A program made the position numbers and the translations under genes. A DNA stretch of 63,873 nt from NCBI GenBank assembly GCA_022361195.1, contig JAKSBJ010000276.1, forward strand, positions 1-63,873, in the 5' to 3' direction. The notes under the pieces were generated by a model. It was not told the origin of the DNA, did not search any database, and saw only the letters and a program-made list of their open reading frames with translations. Within the stretch, counting starts at the first letter, position 1. The number at the start of each line of letters is the position of its first letter. Source of the stretch: Flavobacteriales bacterium (lineage in GTDB: Bacteria; Bacteroidota; Bacteroidia; Flavobacteriales_D; Crocinitomicaceae). This document shows, one piece after another, positions 43,826 to 52,900 of this stretch.

Positions 43826-44671
43826 TCAGAAATCGATTCGTTGAATTTTAACAGCTCTATCTTGATAGATTTGAATGAGAAGGAAATTATCCTCGCTTCT
43901 GCTTCCCATACCACTGCCGTAAAAATGGAAATTTTGGTAGTGATCTTCGTAATAAGACTTAATAACTGGCTCGCAACCCAGATCCCCTCCAAAAAAGTAA
44001 ATATCATTTTCTAATTCCTCAAAAAATGGAAAGGCTACATCCCAAAAACTCTCTTTTCCATCAAATAAAGCATAGGAATTTGTCCGAACGGAATCGAGCT
44101 CAAACTCATCAGGAGCATCTTTTTGCCACCACAGTTGATGTGAAAACACAAAGACCGAAGCTTCATCTTTTCCCTTTACTTTTTCTAATTCTTCCTGAAT
44201 AAAAAGCTGCTGTGCAGAATCGGGCTTCCATCCTTCATAGGATGTATTTAAGACCAAAAAAAGATGATCTTCAAACTGAAAAGATAGGTAGTAACTGGAT
44301 TGCACATTTTCTTTAAAGCCTCCATCCACATCATGATTACCTGGTGCGATGTACCAAGGAATTTGAAGACTGTCAAGTTGTTTGACAGTAGAGTCCCATT
44401 GTGATGGACGAGCATGTACTACCACGTCTCCCGTTAAAACCAAACTTTGAATATCCATACTCTCATTCAGTTCTTTTATTTTTTTGAGAAAAGGTGGGTG
44501 GATGGATTCGGTATAATAAGTTGAACTGCCATAAACATGTCCAGCTACAGCACAACTATAAACTACCTCATTTGTTAAAGAATCATTCGTTTCGGAATCA
44601 TTCAAAGCCTCTTCACCTCCGCATGAAAACAAGAGAAAAACAAGAACGGAAAAGGCAGAATATTTAAACAC
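43826..44671 (-). CDS. Metallophosphoesterase-family lipoprotein
   Basis: A 281-residue lipoprotein (lipobox LFSC, C17) with calcineurin-like phosphoesterase motifs: AGHVYG where DxH is expected, LVLTGDVV (GDxx), APGNHDVD (GNHD), FVFSHQLWW (H) and FGGDLG where GHxH is expected. The first Asp and the last His-rich motif are thus degenerate, so metal binding and activity are uncertain. The start overlaps the holB stop by eight bases, and it precedes ricT by 48 bases. Confidence 0.85.
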   Translation of the reverse strand: MFKYSAFSVLVFLLFSCGGEEALNDSETNDSLTNEVVYSCAVAGHVYGSSTYYTESIHPPFLKKIKELNESMDIQSLVLTGDVVVHARPSQWDSTVKQLDSLQIPWYIAPGNHDVDGGFKENVQSSYYLSFQFEDHLFLVLNTSYEGWKPDSAQQLFIQEELEKVKGKDEASVFVFSHQLWWQKDAPDEFELDSVRTNSYALFDGKESFWDVAFPFFEELENDIYFFGGDLGCEPVIKSYYEDHYQNFHFYGSGMGSRSEDNFLLIQIYQDRAVKIQRIDF

Positions 44672-45794
44672 CTCGTTTAATTAGTTTCGTCAGTTTAATC
44701 AGCAAGTCTGAAAATAGAATTTTTGGATTGGCGTTTCGCTCCAATTGGTAAAAGCCCGAATTAAATTCATCCATTAATTCGGTAATATTACGATTGTTAA
44801 TGAAACGCGCAAATTTGGACAAGAACTGTTTTTCTTCCTCTCTCAAATGTACCAGTTTCCCTTTCATATAGTTGAGCATGATACTTTCACGTAGAATGTG
44901 AAGGGCGTATTTGATAAAGTTTTTTTGACGTTCTTTCTCCAAATCAGTGATTTGATCAGTGATATCCATCAAATCCATTGGATTGGCGGTATAGGCTGCA
45001 CGCATCATTTTAACGAACAAATCAAAATAAACATGGTAGCTATTATCTCCCTCAACCAAATGGATCGCCTCGTTGATGTTTCGTTGAGAAAATCCAATCA
45101 CACTCACTGCCAACTGCTCATCTATCCCATAATTCTTTTTTAAAAACTTAACTGACTCCTCAGCTTGTAAAGCTGGAATTCGGATAAACTGCGTTCGGGA
45201 AATAATCGTTGGCAAAATGGATTCGGTACTATTACTTACCAAAAAGAAGTAGGTTCCCTCTGGTGGTTCTTCCAATAACTTAAGAAGCTTATTGGCTGCG
45301 GTGAGGTTCATTTTCTCCGGAAGCCAAACAATCATGAATTTATAGCGTCCACTAAACGACTTTAGGGACAATTTTTTCATGATACTGCGACTTTCTTCTT
45401 TACCAATAACCGCATTTTTTCCCAACTCATCCAGCTCAATTTGCCATTGATTCAGATTAAAATACCTCTTCTTTAAAAGAAGGTTATTCCACTCCGTTCG
45501 GCGATCATCAGATGATTCAACATGCTCCTTTTTGGACAAGACTACCGGAAAGGCAAAATGCAAATCGGGATGGGTTAGAGCCGCACACTGTTTGCACTGC
45601 GCACATTCTCCACAAGAATCGGTCTTAGAAGGATTTTCGCACAACATATATTGCGCCATGGAAATTGCCATCTGTAATTTCCCCGAACCTTCGGGGCCAA
45701 TGAACATATTGGCATGAGAAACCCGCTCGTTGCGAACCTCATCAACCAGTTTTTTCTTGATCTTCTTATCCCCTATAATTTCGCTGAAACGCAT
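44664..45794 (-). CDS. holB: DNA polymerase III subunit delta'
   Basis: A 376-residue clamp-loader subunit. The N-terminal AAA domain has HANMFIGPEGSGKLQMAISMAQYM (degenerate P-loop GPEGSGK), the zinc module CGECAQCKQC (about 60-69), LKLLEEPPEGTYFFLVS and the SRTQ arginine-finger-like segment. The C-terminal collar domain is shorter than in E. coli. It is the first gene of the operon holB-phosphoesterase-ricT-gldH-acyltransferase. Confidence 0.92.
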   Translation of the reverse strand: MRFSEIIGDKKIKKKLVDEVRNERVSHANMFIGPEGSGKLQMAISMAQYMLCENPSKTDSCGECAQCKQCAALTHPDLHFAFPVVLSKKEHVESSDDRRTEWNNLLLKKRYFNLNQWQIELDELGKNAVIGKEESRSIMKKLSLKSFSGRYKFMIVWLPEKMNLTAANKLLKLLEEPPEGTYFFLVSNSTESILPTIISRTQFIRIPALQAEESVKFLKKNYGIDEQLAVSVIGFSQRNINEAIHLVEGDNSYHVYFDLFVKMMRAAYTANPMDLMDITDQITDLEKERQKNFIKYALHILRESIMLNYMKGKLVHLREEEKQFLSKFARFINNRNITELMDEFNSGFYQLERNANPKILFSDLLIKLTKLIKRGV

Positions 45795-45876
45795 GCAGGG
45801 TAAAGGTAGCCATATTGGAACGAATTTTGCCTTTCCTAGGAAAATTATTACATTAGAACAAATTAACTATGAGCCT

Positions 45877-46530
45877 ATGAAAACGATTTTTACTCTGGCT
45901 ATTGCCTTTATTTCAATAGCTTCTTTTGCCCAAATTAAAGTCTCTGAAAAAAATGTCAATATTGAAGGAAGTAAGGACGGATTTTTTATTGAAATTCCTT
46001 ACGGTACATCTAAACAAGTGGACAAAGCCTTGAAAAAGGAACTGAAAAGCTGGAAGGGAAACTACAAAGGAGGTAAATACCACTTTGTTGATGATAGCAA
46101 GAATAAAAAGATGGGAGACAACACTTTTGATGTCTATGCCATTTGTGAAGAAAATTCGGACGGTGGAGGGAACATCTCTGTTGCCATTGACCTTGGAGGT
46201 GCTTTTTTAAATTCAGGAATGCACAGTGACCAGTTTAAATTGATGGAGGGAATTTTATATGAATTTGCAGTGAAAATTGCCAAAGACGTTGTTCAGGAAG
46301 AGGTAGATGAGCAGGAAAAGATTCTAAAAACACGAGAAAAGGAACTTTCTGACCTGGAAAAGGAGCAGGAAAAAATGGAGAAAGAGATCGAAGATTTCAA
46401 AAAGAAGATTGAACAAAACGAAAAAGCCATTGAGGAAAGTAAAAAGAATCAGGAAACGAAGAAAGAGGAAATTAAAACACAGCAAGGAGTAGTGCAGGAG
46501 GTGATTAAGAAAAAAGAAGCTGTTAAATAA
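45877..46530 (+). CDS. Exported coiled-coil hypothetical protein
   Basis: A 217-residue protein with a signal peptide ending ASFAQ (Gln at +1). The folded part (about 20-140) contains DGFFIEIPYGTSKQVDKALKKELKSWKG, a basic alpha/beta unit seen in many Bacteroidota exported proteins. From about 145 to the end is a charged coiled coil (repeated Lys/Glu heptads). The ATG at 45877 is chosen because the longer frame back to 45730 lacks a signal and overlaps holB. A terminator follows. Function unknown. Confidence 0.75.
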   Translation: MKTIFTLAIAFISIASFAQIKVSEKNVNIEGSKDGFFIEIPYGTSKQVDKALKKELKSWKGNYKGGKYHFVDDSKNKKMGDNTFDVYAICEENSDGGGNISVAIDLGGAFLNSGMHSDQFKLMEGILYEFAVKIAKDVVQEEVDEQEKILKTREKELSDLEKEQEKMEKEIEDFKKKIEQNEKAIEESKKNQETKKEEIKTQQGVVQEVIKKKEAVK

Positions 46531-46556
46531 GGAACACCACTTTTAACTATAAATTT

Positions 46557-46592
46557 GCCTTCTCAACTCTAGTTGGGAAGGCTTTTTTTTTC
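46557..46592 (+). terminator. Intrinsic terminator after the coiled-coil protein gene
   Basis: The arms GCCTTCTCAAC (46557-46567) and GTTGGGAAGGC (46572-46582) form an 11-base-pair stem with the tetraloop TCTA and a nine-T tail. Confidence 0.92.
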
Positions 46593-46593
46593 A

Positions 46594-47484
46594 GTGGCAG
46601 GAAATTTCAAATATCAGTTCATTCTTCAATGCATCGTTTTGGTTTGGGGATTCACCGGAATATTAGGTGATCAAATTCAAATGGACTCGGAGCAGATTAC
46701 CTTTTTTAGAACGGCCATTGCATGTTTGTCCTTGCTCCTTATTATTCCTCTTGCCAAATCACAAAAGCATCCATCCTTAAAACAAATTGTACAATTATTG
46801 GGTGTTGGTATTATCGTGGGAGTTCATTGGTTTGCCTTCTTTTATGCCATCAAGGTGAGTAATGTTTCGGTTGCTGTAGTTTGCATGGCTAGTTCAACAT
46901 TGTTTACTTCTTTGCTCGAACCTCTTTTATTTGGCAGAAAGTTTTTACCCAGCGAATTGTTTTTAAGCATTTCTACGCTCATCGGTATCATTGCAATTTT
47001 TGGTTTTGAGTTTCATTATTATCTCGGAATTTGTTTTGGTTTGCTTTGTGCCTTTTTAGGAGCCTTGTTTACCGTCATCAATGGACGACTGACTCAATCC
47101 GTTTCTTCTCTGCACATTACCTTTTATGAAATGATGGGTGGCTGTTTAACCATGGCTGTTTTCATGGCATTTTCCGGCAAATTAAACGGCGAATTATTTA
47201 ATGCCACCAATATGGATTGGATATATCTGTTGATACTGGGGATTGTTTGTACCAGTATTGCTTTTATGAGTAGTGTTTGGGTAATGAAACATGTATCTCC
47301 CTTTTCGGTGAGTATTAGCTTAAATATGGAACCCATTTATACTATTTTGCTGGCAGTGTTAATTGACTACTTAAGTGGAACCAATAAGGAACAGATGTCT
47401 GTTGGGTTTTATGTCGGTGGAGGCATCATTATTCTAGCCATTTTTGTCAATGCATATTTGAAATCCGGAAGGAGATTTTCCTGA
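46594..47484 (+). CDS. DMT superfamily permease (EamA domains), GTG start
   Basis: A 296-residue polytopic protein with ten predicted membrane helices in two EamA repeats. FRTAIACLSLLLIIPLAK, LGVGIIVGVHWFAFFYAIKVSNVSVAVV and SISLNMEPIYTILLAVLIDYL are typical of drug/metabolite exporters. The nominal frame begins at a TTG inside the upstream terminator stem (46573), so GTG at 46594 is taken as start. Substrate unknown. Confidence 0.85.
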   Translation: MAGNFKYQFILQCIVLVWGFTGILGDQIQMDSEQITFFRTAIACLSLLLIIPLAKSQKHPSLKQIVQLLGVGIIVGVHWFAFFYAIKVSNVSVAVVCMASSTLFTSLLEPLLFGRKFLPSELFLSISTLIGIIAIFGFEFHYYLGICFGLLCAFLGALFTVINGRLTQSVSSLHITFYEMMGGCLTMAVFMAFSGKLNGELFNATNMDWIYLLILGIVCTSIAFMSSVWVMKHVSPFSVSISLNMEPIYTILLAVLIDYLSGTNKEQMSVGFYVGGGIIILAIFVNAYLKSGRRFS

Positions 47485-47553
47485 TTCTCGGACCAAATGT
47501 TAGGAGATCGTCATATTATTATTAAATTGAGACTCGGTATGGTGTAAAAACCA

Positions 47554-47561
47554 TATTTTTG
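47554..47561 (+). promoter_or_regulatory. -7 promoter element for the universal stress protein gene
   Basis: TATTTTTG matches TAnnTTTG exactly and is 28 bases upstream of the ATG. A TTG lies at 47527-47529, but its 24-base spacing is longer than usual. Confidence 0.5.
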
Positions 47562-47589
47562 CAAAAAATTAAACCTAATTCTTCTTCGT

Positions 47590-48423
47590 ATGGATAAAAA
47601 GAAATTTATTGTACCCTACGATTTCTCTGAGGTTGCGGACAGTGCTGTTGAGCATGCCTTGGTAACAGCTCAAGTTGTGGGAGCTGAAGTTCACGTTTTA
47701 CATGTAGTTGGAAAAAAAGATGCAATTAAAGACGCTAAACAACGTCTTGAAACTTCTGTTGCTACTTGTAAAAGTACATCAAAAGCCCCTGAGGTAGAAA
47801 TCATCAACCACGTGAGAGTGGGGAACATTTTCGACGATATATCTGAATTTTCAGCAGAGATTGGTGCCGAATTAATTTTTATGGGCACACATGGAGCACA
47901 CGGATGGCAACATATTACGGGAAGTCATGCATTGAAAGTAGTAACAAGTTCTCCAACTCCATTTATCATTGTTCAGGAAAACAAGATTAACGAGTCAGGA
48001 TACGATGACATTGTAGTTCCTTTAGACTTACACAAAGAAACCAAGCAAAAATTAACCTTGGTAGCGAATATGGCAAAGTACTTTAATTCAAAAGTGCACG
48101 TTGTCATTCCGGATGAAACAGATGAGTTTTTGAAGCACACGGTAAAAGCCAACATTATTTTTGCGAATAAGTTCTTTGGTGAAAGAAACATTGAAGTTTC
48201 AACCACTTTAGCTGATCCGGGAGACTTTGATCGTGAAGTTGTAAAACAAGCGGTGAAAGTAGATGCGGATATTATTGCAATTATGAACTTGCAAAAGAAT
48301 CAATTATTGGGTGTGTTGGGAGCAAATCACGAACAATACATGATTACCAACGAAGCTAAGATTCCGGTTTTAATGGTAAACCCAATTAACGCAACAAATA
48401 CGTATCAACCTATATTTACTTAA
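47590..48423 (+). CDS. Universal stress protein, two UspA domains
   Basis: A 277-residue cytoplasmic protein with tandem Usp domains (about 3-140 and 143-275). The first contains KFIVPYDFSEVADSAVEHALVTAQ, GAELIFMGTHGAHGWQHITGSHALKVV, near the GxxG-x9-GS ATP-binding motif. The second domain (VVPLDLHKETKQKLTLVANMAKYFNSKVHVV, IMNLQKNQ) lacks a clear Gly-rich motif. Likely a stress-responsive nucleotide-binding protein. It has its own promoter-like box and a strong terminator, so it is monocistronic. Confidence 0.92.
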   Translation: MDKKKFIVPYDFSEVADSAVEHALVTAQVVGAEVHVLHVVGKKDAIKDAKQRLETSVATCKSTSKAPEVEIINHVRVGNIFDDISEFSAEIGAELIFMGTHGAHGWQHITGSHALKVVTSSPTPFIIVQENKINESGYDDIVVPLDLHKETKQKLTLVANMAKYFNSKVHVVIPDETDEFLKHTVKANIIFANKFFGERNIEVSTTLADPGDFDREVVKQAVKVDADIIAIMNLQKNQLLGVLGANHEQYMITNEAKIPVLMVNPINATNTYQPIFT

Positions 48424-48442
48424 AGGTTTAATCATACATTCT

Positions 48443-48481
48443 TGAAAACCTGATTGTACCTACACAATCAGGTTTTTTTAT
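48443..48481 (+). terminator. Intrinsic terminator after the universal stress protein gene
   Basis: The arms AAAACCTGATTGT (48445-48457) and ACAATCAGGTTTT (48464-48476) form a 13-base-pair stem with a six-base loop and a T tail. Confidence 0.92.
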
Positions 48482-48618
48482 TTTGCAATAAAAGGGTAAT
48501 AATACTTTGTCATTTTTCTTTCTTTTTAGTAAATTCAGCATCCCTTAACAAGACCTTTTATCGAACTAATTGATCCTTAACAACCATAAGCGATTACTAT
48601 ACGTATTTTTAGATAAGG

Positions 48619-49143
48619 ATGAAGATTAAAACTTCGACATATGGTCTGCTCATTTTGGTCACTATGATCATTACCAGAGCATCTTTGTTGAGTAGCGACG
48701 ATTCATCTGATCTTTCAGCATTATTCCATCGTGATAACACGCTTAATTCCGCTTATTCAGAAAACTCCAGTCTTCGTTCAAAAAACATCACTTTTGAATC
48801 ACTTATTGCTTCGGCAAATTTGCTGGTTTTAACGAATACGGATTTGATGCAAATTGGAAGTAGAAAGAGTCAAACCACTTCTGCTTCTTCAAAGCAAACA
48901 AATACTCTAAAAGCAACTGTTGTAGAGAATGATTTGTTAGTTATGAATGACGAGGTAGCCGCTTTGGATGGAGGTCCTGCCAATGACATTCCTATCGAGC
49001 TTCAATTGTTTGCTCCATCTCGTTCTAATTTAACTGAAGGTGAAGTTCAGGACAATTCTTTGGAAGAAGAAGACCAGACTATTCCTTTAGATGCAGGAAG
49101 TACTATTACGCAACAACTTTCCCGCTTGTTTCCGAGAAGATAA
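48619..49143 (+). CDS. Hypothetical exported protein
   Basis: A 174-residue protein with an N-terminal hydrophobic segment (about 8-25) that may be a signal peptide or anchor. The mature part is Ser/Asn/Leu-rich and mostly predicted disordered, without a recognised motif; the C-terminus is basic (RLFPRR). It appears monocistronic, flanked by a terminator upstream and a convergent small gene downstream. Function unknown. Confidence 0.6.
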   Translation: MKIKTSTYGLLILVTMIITRASLLSSDDSSDLSALFHRDNTLNSAYSENSSLRSKNITFESLIASANLLVLTNTDLMQIGSRKSQTTSASSKQTNTLKATVVENDLLVMNDEVAALDGGPANDIPIELQLFAPSRSNLTEGEVQDNSLEEEDQTIPLDAGSTITQQLSRLFPRR

Positions 49144-49160
49144 GTTTCACTCCATTTCTT

Positions 49161-49391
49161 TTACACTAATTCAGGTAATTGCTCGTAGTGATCACGTTCA
49201 AAAACAATGTACTCTTCAAAACCGATTTCCAATCGCGCTAAAACCTTTACTTCTACTTCGTCATAATCAACGACAAGAGCAGGGTAAGTTTGATCGTCTT
49301 GAATGGCTCCTGCGCGGTACATTTTACGCATATCCAAATCATTTTTATTGTACTGCAAATCTGCTGCAGTAATTTCTTTCCAGATGGCCAT
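49161..49391 (-). CDS. Small hypothetical protein
   Basis: A 76-residue acidic soluble protein with mixed alpha/beta character (ALVVDYDEVEVKVLARLEIGFEEYIVFERDHYEQLPELV). It is chosen over the overlapping plus-strand frame 49091-49372, whose translation is basic and Cys/His/Leu-rich in a manner typical of antisense frames. No family recognised. Confidence 0.55.
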   Translation of the reverse strand: MAIWKEITAADLQYNKNDLDMRKMYRAGAIQDDQTYPALVVDYDEVEVKVLARLEIGFEEYIVFERDHYEQLPELV

Positions 49392-49506
49392 GATTTCTTG
49401 GGTTGTGTGGTTATACGCTACTAAAATTAAACAGACTACCCCTGATAATCAATAGATAAGCCGAACCACTTATTAACAAGAAATTGACAATGAGTAAGTT
49501 GCGAGA

Positions 49507-51282
49507 TTAATAGAACATCCCCACAATAGCAGCAGTAAGCAAGCTGGCTACTGTTCCGCCTAAGAGGGCACGCATTCCCAACTTAGATAACAATCCTTTA
49601 CGACTTGGAATAAGTGACCCGATTCCACCAATTTGAATTCCAATGGAGGCGAAATTAGCAAAGCCACAGAGCATATAAGTAGAAATGATCACAGACTTCT
49701 CTGAAAGCTCACCAGAGGCCTTTAATTCACTCAGACGAGGATAGGCTATAAATTCATTTAAAATCGTTTTCTGACCTAATAATTCACCCACCAGCACCAT
49801 ATCATTTGCCTCTACTCCAATTAGCCATGCAATAGGTGCTCCAATGTATCCTAAAATGAATTGAAATGAAAGTCCGTCTTTATAAGGTGTTGATGATGCA
49901 ATGACATCATTTAATTGCGTTACTTCTCCAACCCAACTTAAAATACCATTCCCTAATGCCATAAGCGCAATAAAAACCAAAAGCATGGCTCCTACATTAA
50001 CGGCCAATCTTAAACCATCTGAAGTACCATTGGCAATTGCCTCTAAAATGTTGGTTCCAATCTTCTCTTTTGAGACCTTGATGTTCTCGTTCACCTCTTC
50101 CTCTTCTGGAATTAAGATTTTAGCCGCCACAACAGCCGCTGGAGCAGAAATGATAGACGCCGTTAGGAGATGCTTGGCAAAAAAGGCCTGTTCAACCGGA
50201 TCATCTCCCCCCAAAAAGAAAACATAAGCCGCTAATACACCTCCAGCAATGGTTGCCATTCCTCCTGTCATCAAACACATCAACTCCGACTTGGTCATTC
50301 CCAACAAATAGGGTTTAACCAAAAGCGGTGCCTCTGTTTGACCCAAAAACACATTTCCTGCAGCAGCCAAACTTTCGGCTCCTGAAAGGCGCATGAATTT
50401 TTTCATGATCCAGGCAAAAACATAAACAATCTTTTGAACTACTCCCAAGTAGTAGAAAATACTCATCAAGGCTGAAAAGAAGATAATGGTCGGTAAGACC
50501 TTAATAGCAAAAGTGATCAATGGCGCTTGGACCACTCCAATGTCCATTTGCCCAAAGAGGAAGTCCACTCCTTTATCGGTATAAGAAATCAATTCAACAA
50601 AGAGATTACTCGCCCACTGAAAAGCACCCTCTACAAAAGGCACTTTCAAAACCAAAATGGCGATTATAATTTGCATGGCTGTACCTTTTACAACCAATCC
50701 CCAATCAATCTTTTTTCGGTTTCCTGAGAACAAATAAGTCAATAAAATCAAAGACATGATTCCGACAATACCTCGAATCACCGAAATGAACGAAAATCCA
50801 CCACTTTCCTTTTCGATCTTTTGATAAGCATAGTACTCTCCTTCAAAAGAAAAGCTCAGCCTTTCATCCGTCAGGCTTTCAATACGGGCAAGTTTGGTTG
50901 AAGCTGCCGCCTGATGTTCATCATCCTGAGCAGTAGAAATCAGCTCTCCGTTTTCGTAAAACTGTATTTGTGAATTCCCATTAGCTGAATTTATCACCTC
51001 CATTGAATCAACCTGGTGAGTAGACGGAACTACATACGTCAAAAGCAGACTATCATTGCTTCGTTCCCATGATCCATTGACCTTTTCATCGTACCACCCC
51101 TCCTGGCTAAAGGTAGTTCCGTTTTCAGTTTCACTAAAAAACAAGAACTTGCTTACTGTATCCTGAGGATCAGTATTTTCAAGCAACCATTTTCCATTAA
51201 GTTTATCGGCTTCCTGTTGTTTAGAGCAGGAAAAAAAGGACAGAAAAATTCCCAACAACAGTATGAACGAATGAGAACGCAA
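49507..51282 (-). CDS. NupC-type concentrative nucleoside transporter with N-terminal lipoprotein-like domain
   Basis: A 591-residue protein. A lipobox (FFSC, C19) and a compact beta domain (about 25-155; KLNGKWLLENTDPQ, NGSWERSNDSLLLTYVV, lipocalin-like) precede a CNT transporter (about 165-591) with GLVVKGTAMQIIIAILVLKVPFVEGAF, GNVFLGQTEAPLLVKPYL, LMTGGMATIAGGVLAAYV and GFANFASIGIQIGGIGSLIPSRK. CNTs import nucleosides with Na+ or H+. The lipidated extracytoplasmic head is an unusual addition. It lies five bases after the bifunctional nuclease stop, in the etf operon. Confidence 0.9.
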   Translation of the reverse strand: MRSHSFILLLGIFLSFFSCSKQQEADKLNGKWLLENTDPQDTVSKFLFFSETENGTTFSQEGWYDEKVNGSWERSNDSLLLTYVVPSTHQVDSMEVINSANGNSQIQFYENGELISTAQDDEHQAAASTKLARIESLTDERLSFSFEGEYYAYQKIEKESGGFSFISVIRGIVGIMSLILLTYLFSGNRKKIDWGLVVKGTAMQIIIAILVLKVPFVEGAFQWASNLFVELISYTDKGVDFLFGQMDIGVVQAPLITFAIKVLPTIIFFSALMSIFYYLGVVQKIVYVFAWIMKKFMRLSGAESLAAAGNVFLGQTEAPLLVKPYLLGMTKSELMCLMTGGMATIAGGVLAAYVFFLGGDDPVEQAFFAKHLLTASIISAPAAVVAAKILIPEEEEVNENIKVSKEKIGTNILEAIANGTSDGLRLAVNVGAMLLVFIALMALGNGILSWVGEVTQLNDVIASSTPYKDGLSFQFILGYIGAPIAWLIGVEANDMVLVGELLGQKTILNEFIAYPRLSELKASGELSEKSVIISTYMLCGFANFASIGIQIGGIGSLIPSRKGLLSKLGMRALLGGTVASLLTAAIVGMFY

Positions 51283-51287
51283 GATTT

Positions 51288-51884
51288 TTAGTTTCGTTTT
51301 TGGATCTCATCACGAATTTCAGATGCCTTTTCGTAATCTTCTTTCGCAATTGCTTCTTCCAGCATTTTTTCGAGATCTTCAACACTCAAAGCTGACAGTT
51401 CATTCCCCTCTTTGGTGGCTGAACTCGCTTCAACTATTTCTTCCGGATCATCGTTTACTTCGGCACTCATTTCATCTTCTAACTGAATGCCTGCAGAGCT
51501 TAAAATATGCTCGTATGAATAAACTGGGCAAGAACATCTAATTCCAATTGCGATGGCATCAGATGTTCTTGCATCAATTTCTATAATTTCTCCTTCTCTA
51601 TCACAAACTAATTTGGAATAAAACACACCCTCTACCAAGTTGTAGATAATCACCTCTTTTATTTTAATATGAAAAGAGTCAGCGAAGGTTTTGAAAAGAT
51701 CGTGCGTTAACGGCCTTGAAGGCTTCATCTTTTCCAACTCAATCGCAATTGATTGTGCCTCGAACCCACCAATAATAATTGGTAAACGTCGGTTTCCTTT
51801 CATCTCTGACAACACTAAAGCATACGCCCCGGATTGTGTTTGACTATATGAAAGGCCGATTATTTTAAGCTCGATTTTCTCCAT
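51288..51884 (-). CDS. Bifunctional nuclease family protein (DUF151) with UVR motif
   Basis: A 198-residue protein. The BFN/DUF151 domain (about 3-125) is shown by MEKIELKIIGLSYSQTQSGAYALVLSEMKGNRRLPIIIGGFEAQSIAIELE, RPLTHDLFKTF and DARTSDAIAIGIRCSCPVYSYE. The C-terminal UvrB/UvrC (UVR) motif is at about 166-197 (VEDLEKMLEEAIAKEDYEKASEIRDEI). The biochemical role of bacterial DUF151 proteins is unsettled; nuclease activity is reported for plant homologues. It lies between etfA and the nucleoside transporter on the same strand. Confidence 0.92.
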   Translation of the reverse strand: MEKIELKIIGLSYSQTQSGAYALVLSEMKGNRRLPIIIGGFEAQSIAIELEKMKPSRPLTHDLFKTFADSFHIKIKEVIIYNLVEGVFYSKLVCDREGEIIEIDARTSDAIAIGIRCSCPVYSYEHILSSAGIQLEDEMSAEVNDDPEEIVEASSATKEGNELSALSVEDLEKMLEEAIAKEDYEKASEIRDEIQKRN

Positions 51885-51930
51885 TGTAGCAAGATAAGGA
51901 ATCTCTAAGAAAGTTCCCAGTAAGAACCCC

Positions 51931-52872
51931 TTAGTTTTGAGCTTTTAATTTTTGAATTTCTTCCGTTAATTTCGGCAATACTTCAAAAGCATCTCCTACA
52001 ATACCGTAGTCGGCTGCCTTAAAGAATGGTGCTTCAGGATCTGTATTAATTACAACAATTACCTTAGATCCGTTAACTCCAGCCAAATGCTGAATAGCTC
52101 CCGAAATACCTGCCGCAATGTACAAGTTTGGACGAATAGCCAAACCAGTTTGACCTACGTGCTCGTGATGAGGTCTCCATCCAATATCTGAAACAGGTCT
52201 TGAACAAGCTGTTGCTGCTCCTAAAACTTTTGCTAAATCTTCAACGATTCCCCAGTTTTCAGGACCTTTTAATCCTCTACCGGCAGAAACTACTAATTCA
52301 GCTTCAGGTAAAAGAACATCTCCTTCTTGCTTTTGAACTTCTTTTACTCGAATACCTGCTGTTCCACAATCTGCACTAAACTCTTCAACTGATGCTGAAC
52401 CATCAGCCGCTTCAATTCCGATCGAATTAGGTGTAATTGCGATAACTTTTTTTGCTGTATTTACTTTTACGTTTCCGTAAGCTTTTCCTGAGAATACATT
52501 TACTTTAACCGTTCCGTCAGCTGCTGGTAAATCAATTGCACCAACAACCAATCCCGCTTTCAATTTTGCTGAAACACGAGAAGCAACTGATCTTCCTGTT
52601 AAATCCAAAGAAAATACAATTGTTTCTGCAGAAACCGCTTCAGCAGCAGCAACTACTAAATTGGTTAATTGAGATGAATCATTTGAACTAAGTCCTCGGT
52701 GAATAAGCACTTTTTGCGCTCCGTATTTCCCCAACTCGGCTAAAGCTCCTTCATCAATGGTTCCGTTTGTTACTACTGTAGTTGAACCAATTTTACTTCC
52801 GTAATAAACAGCTTCCATTGCATTTTTAGCAATGCTACCGTTTAATGTATCGATATATACTAATACTGACAT
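51931..52872 (-). CDS. etfA: Electron transfer flavoprotein alpha subunit
   Basis: A 313-residue FAD-binding subunit. The C-terminal FAD domain shows SAGRGLKGPENWGIVEDLAKVLGAATACSRPVSD, GQTGLAIRPNLYIAAGISGAIQHLAGV and INTDPEAPFFKAADYGIVGD. With EtfB it accepts electrons from acyl-CoA and other dehydrogenases and passes them to ETF:quinone oxidoreductase. It lies 28 bases downstream of etfB. Confidence 0.97.
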   Translation of the reverse strand: MSVLVYIDTLNGSIAKNAMEAVYYGSKIGSTTVVTNGTIDEGALAELGKYGAQKVLIHRGLSSNDSSQLTNLVVAAAEAVSAETIVFSLDLTGRSVASRVSAKLKAGLVVGAIDLPAADGTVKVNVFSGKAYGNVKVNTAKKVIAITPNSIGIEAADGSASVEEFSADCGTAGIRVKEVQKQEGDVLLPEAELVVSAGRGLKGPENWGIVEDLAKVLGAATACSRPVSDIGWRPHHEHVGQTGLAIRPNLYIAAGISGAIQHLAGVNGSKVIVVINTDPEAPFFKAADYGIVGDAFEVLPKLTEEIQKLKAQN

Positions 52873-52900
52873 TTTAAATCTTTTTGAAATCGTTAGAGAA

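Noticed and set aside
49091..49372. Plus-strand frame opposite the 76-residue gene
   Set aside because: Overlaps the preceding gene and has antisense-like composition; the minus-strand frame is acidic and more protein-like.
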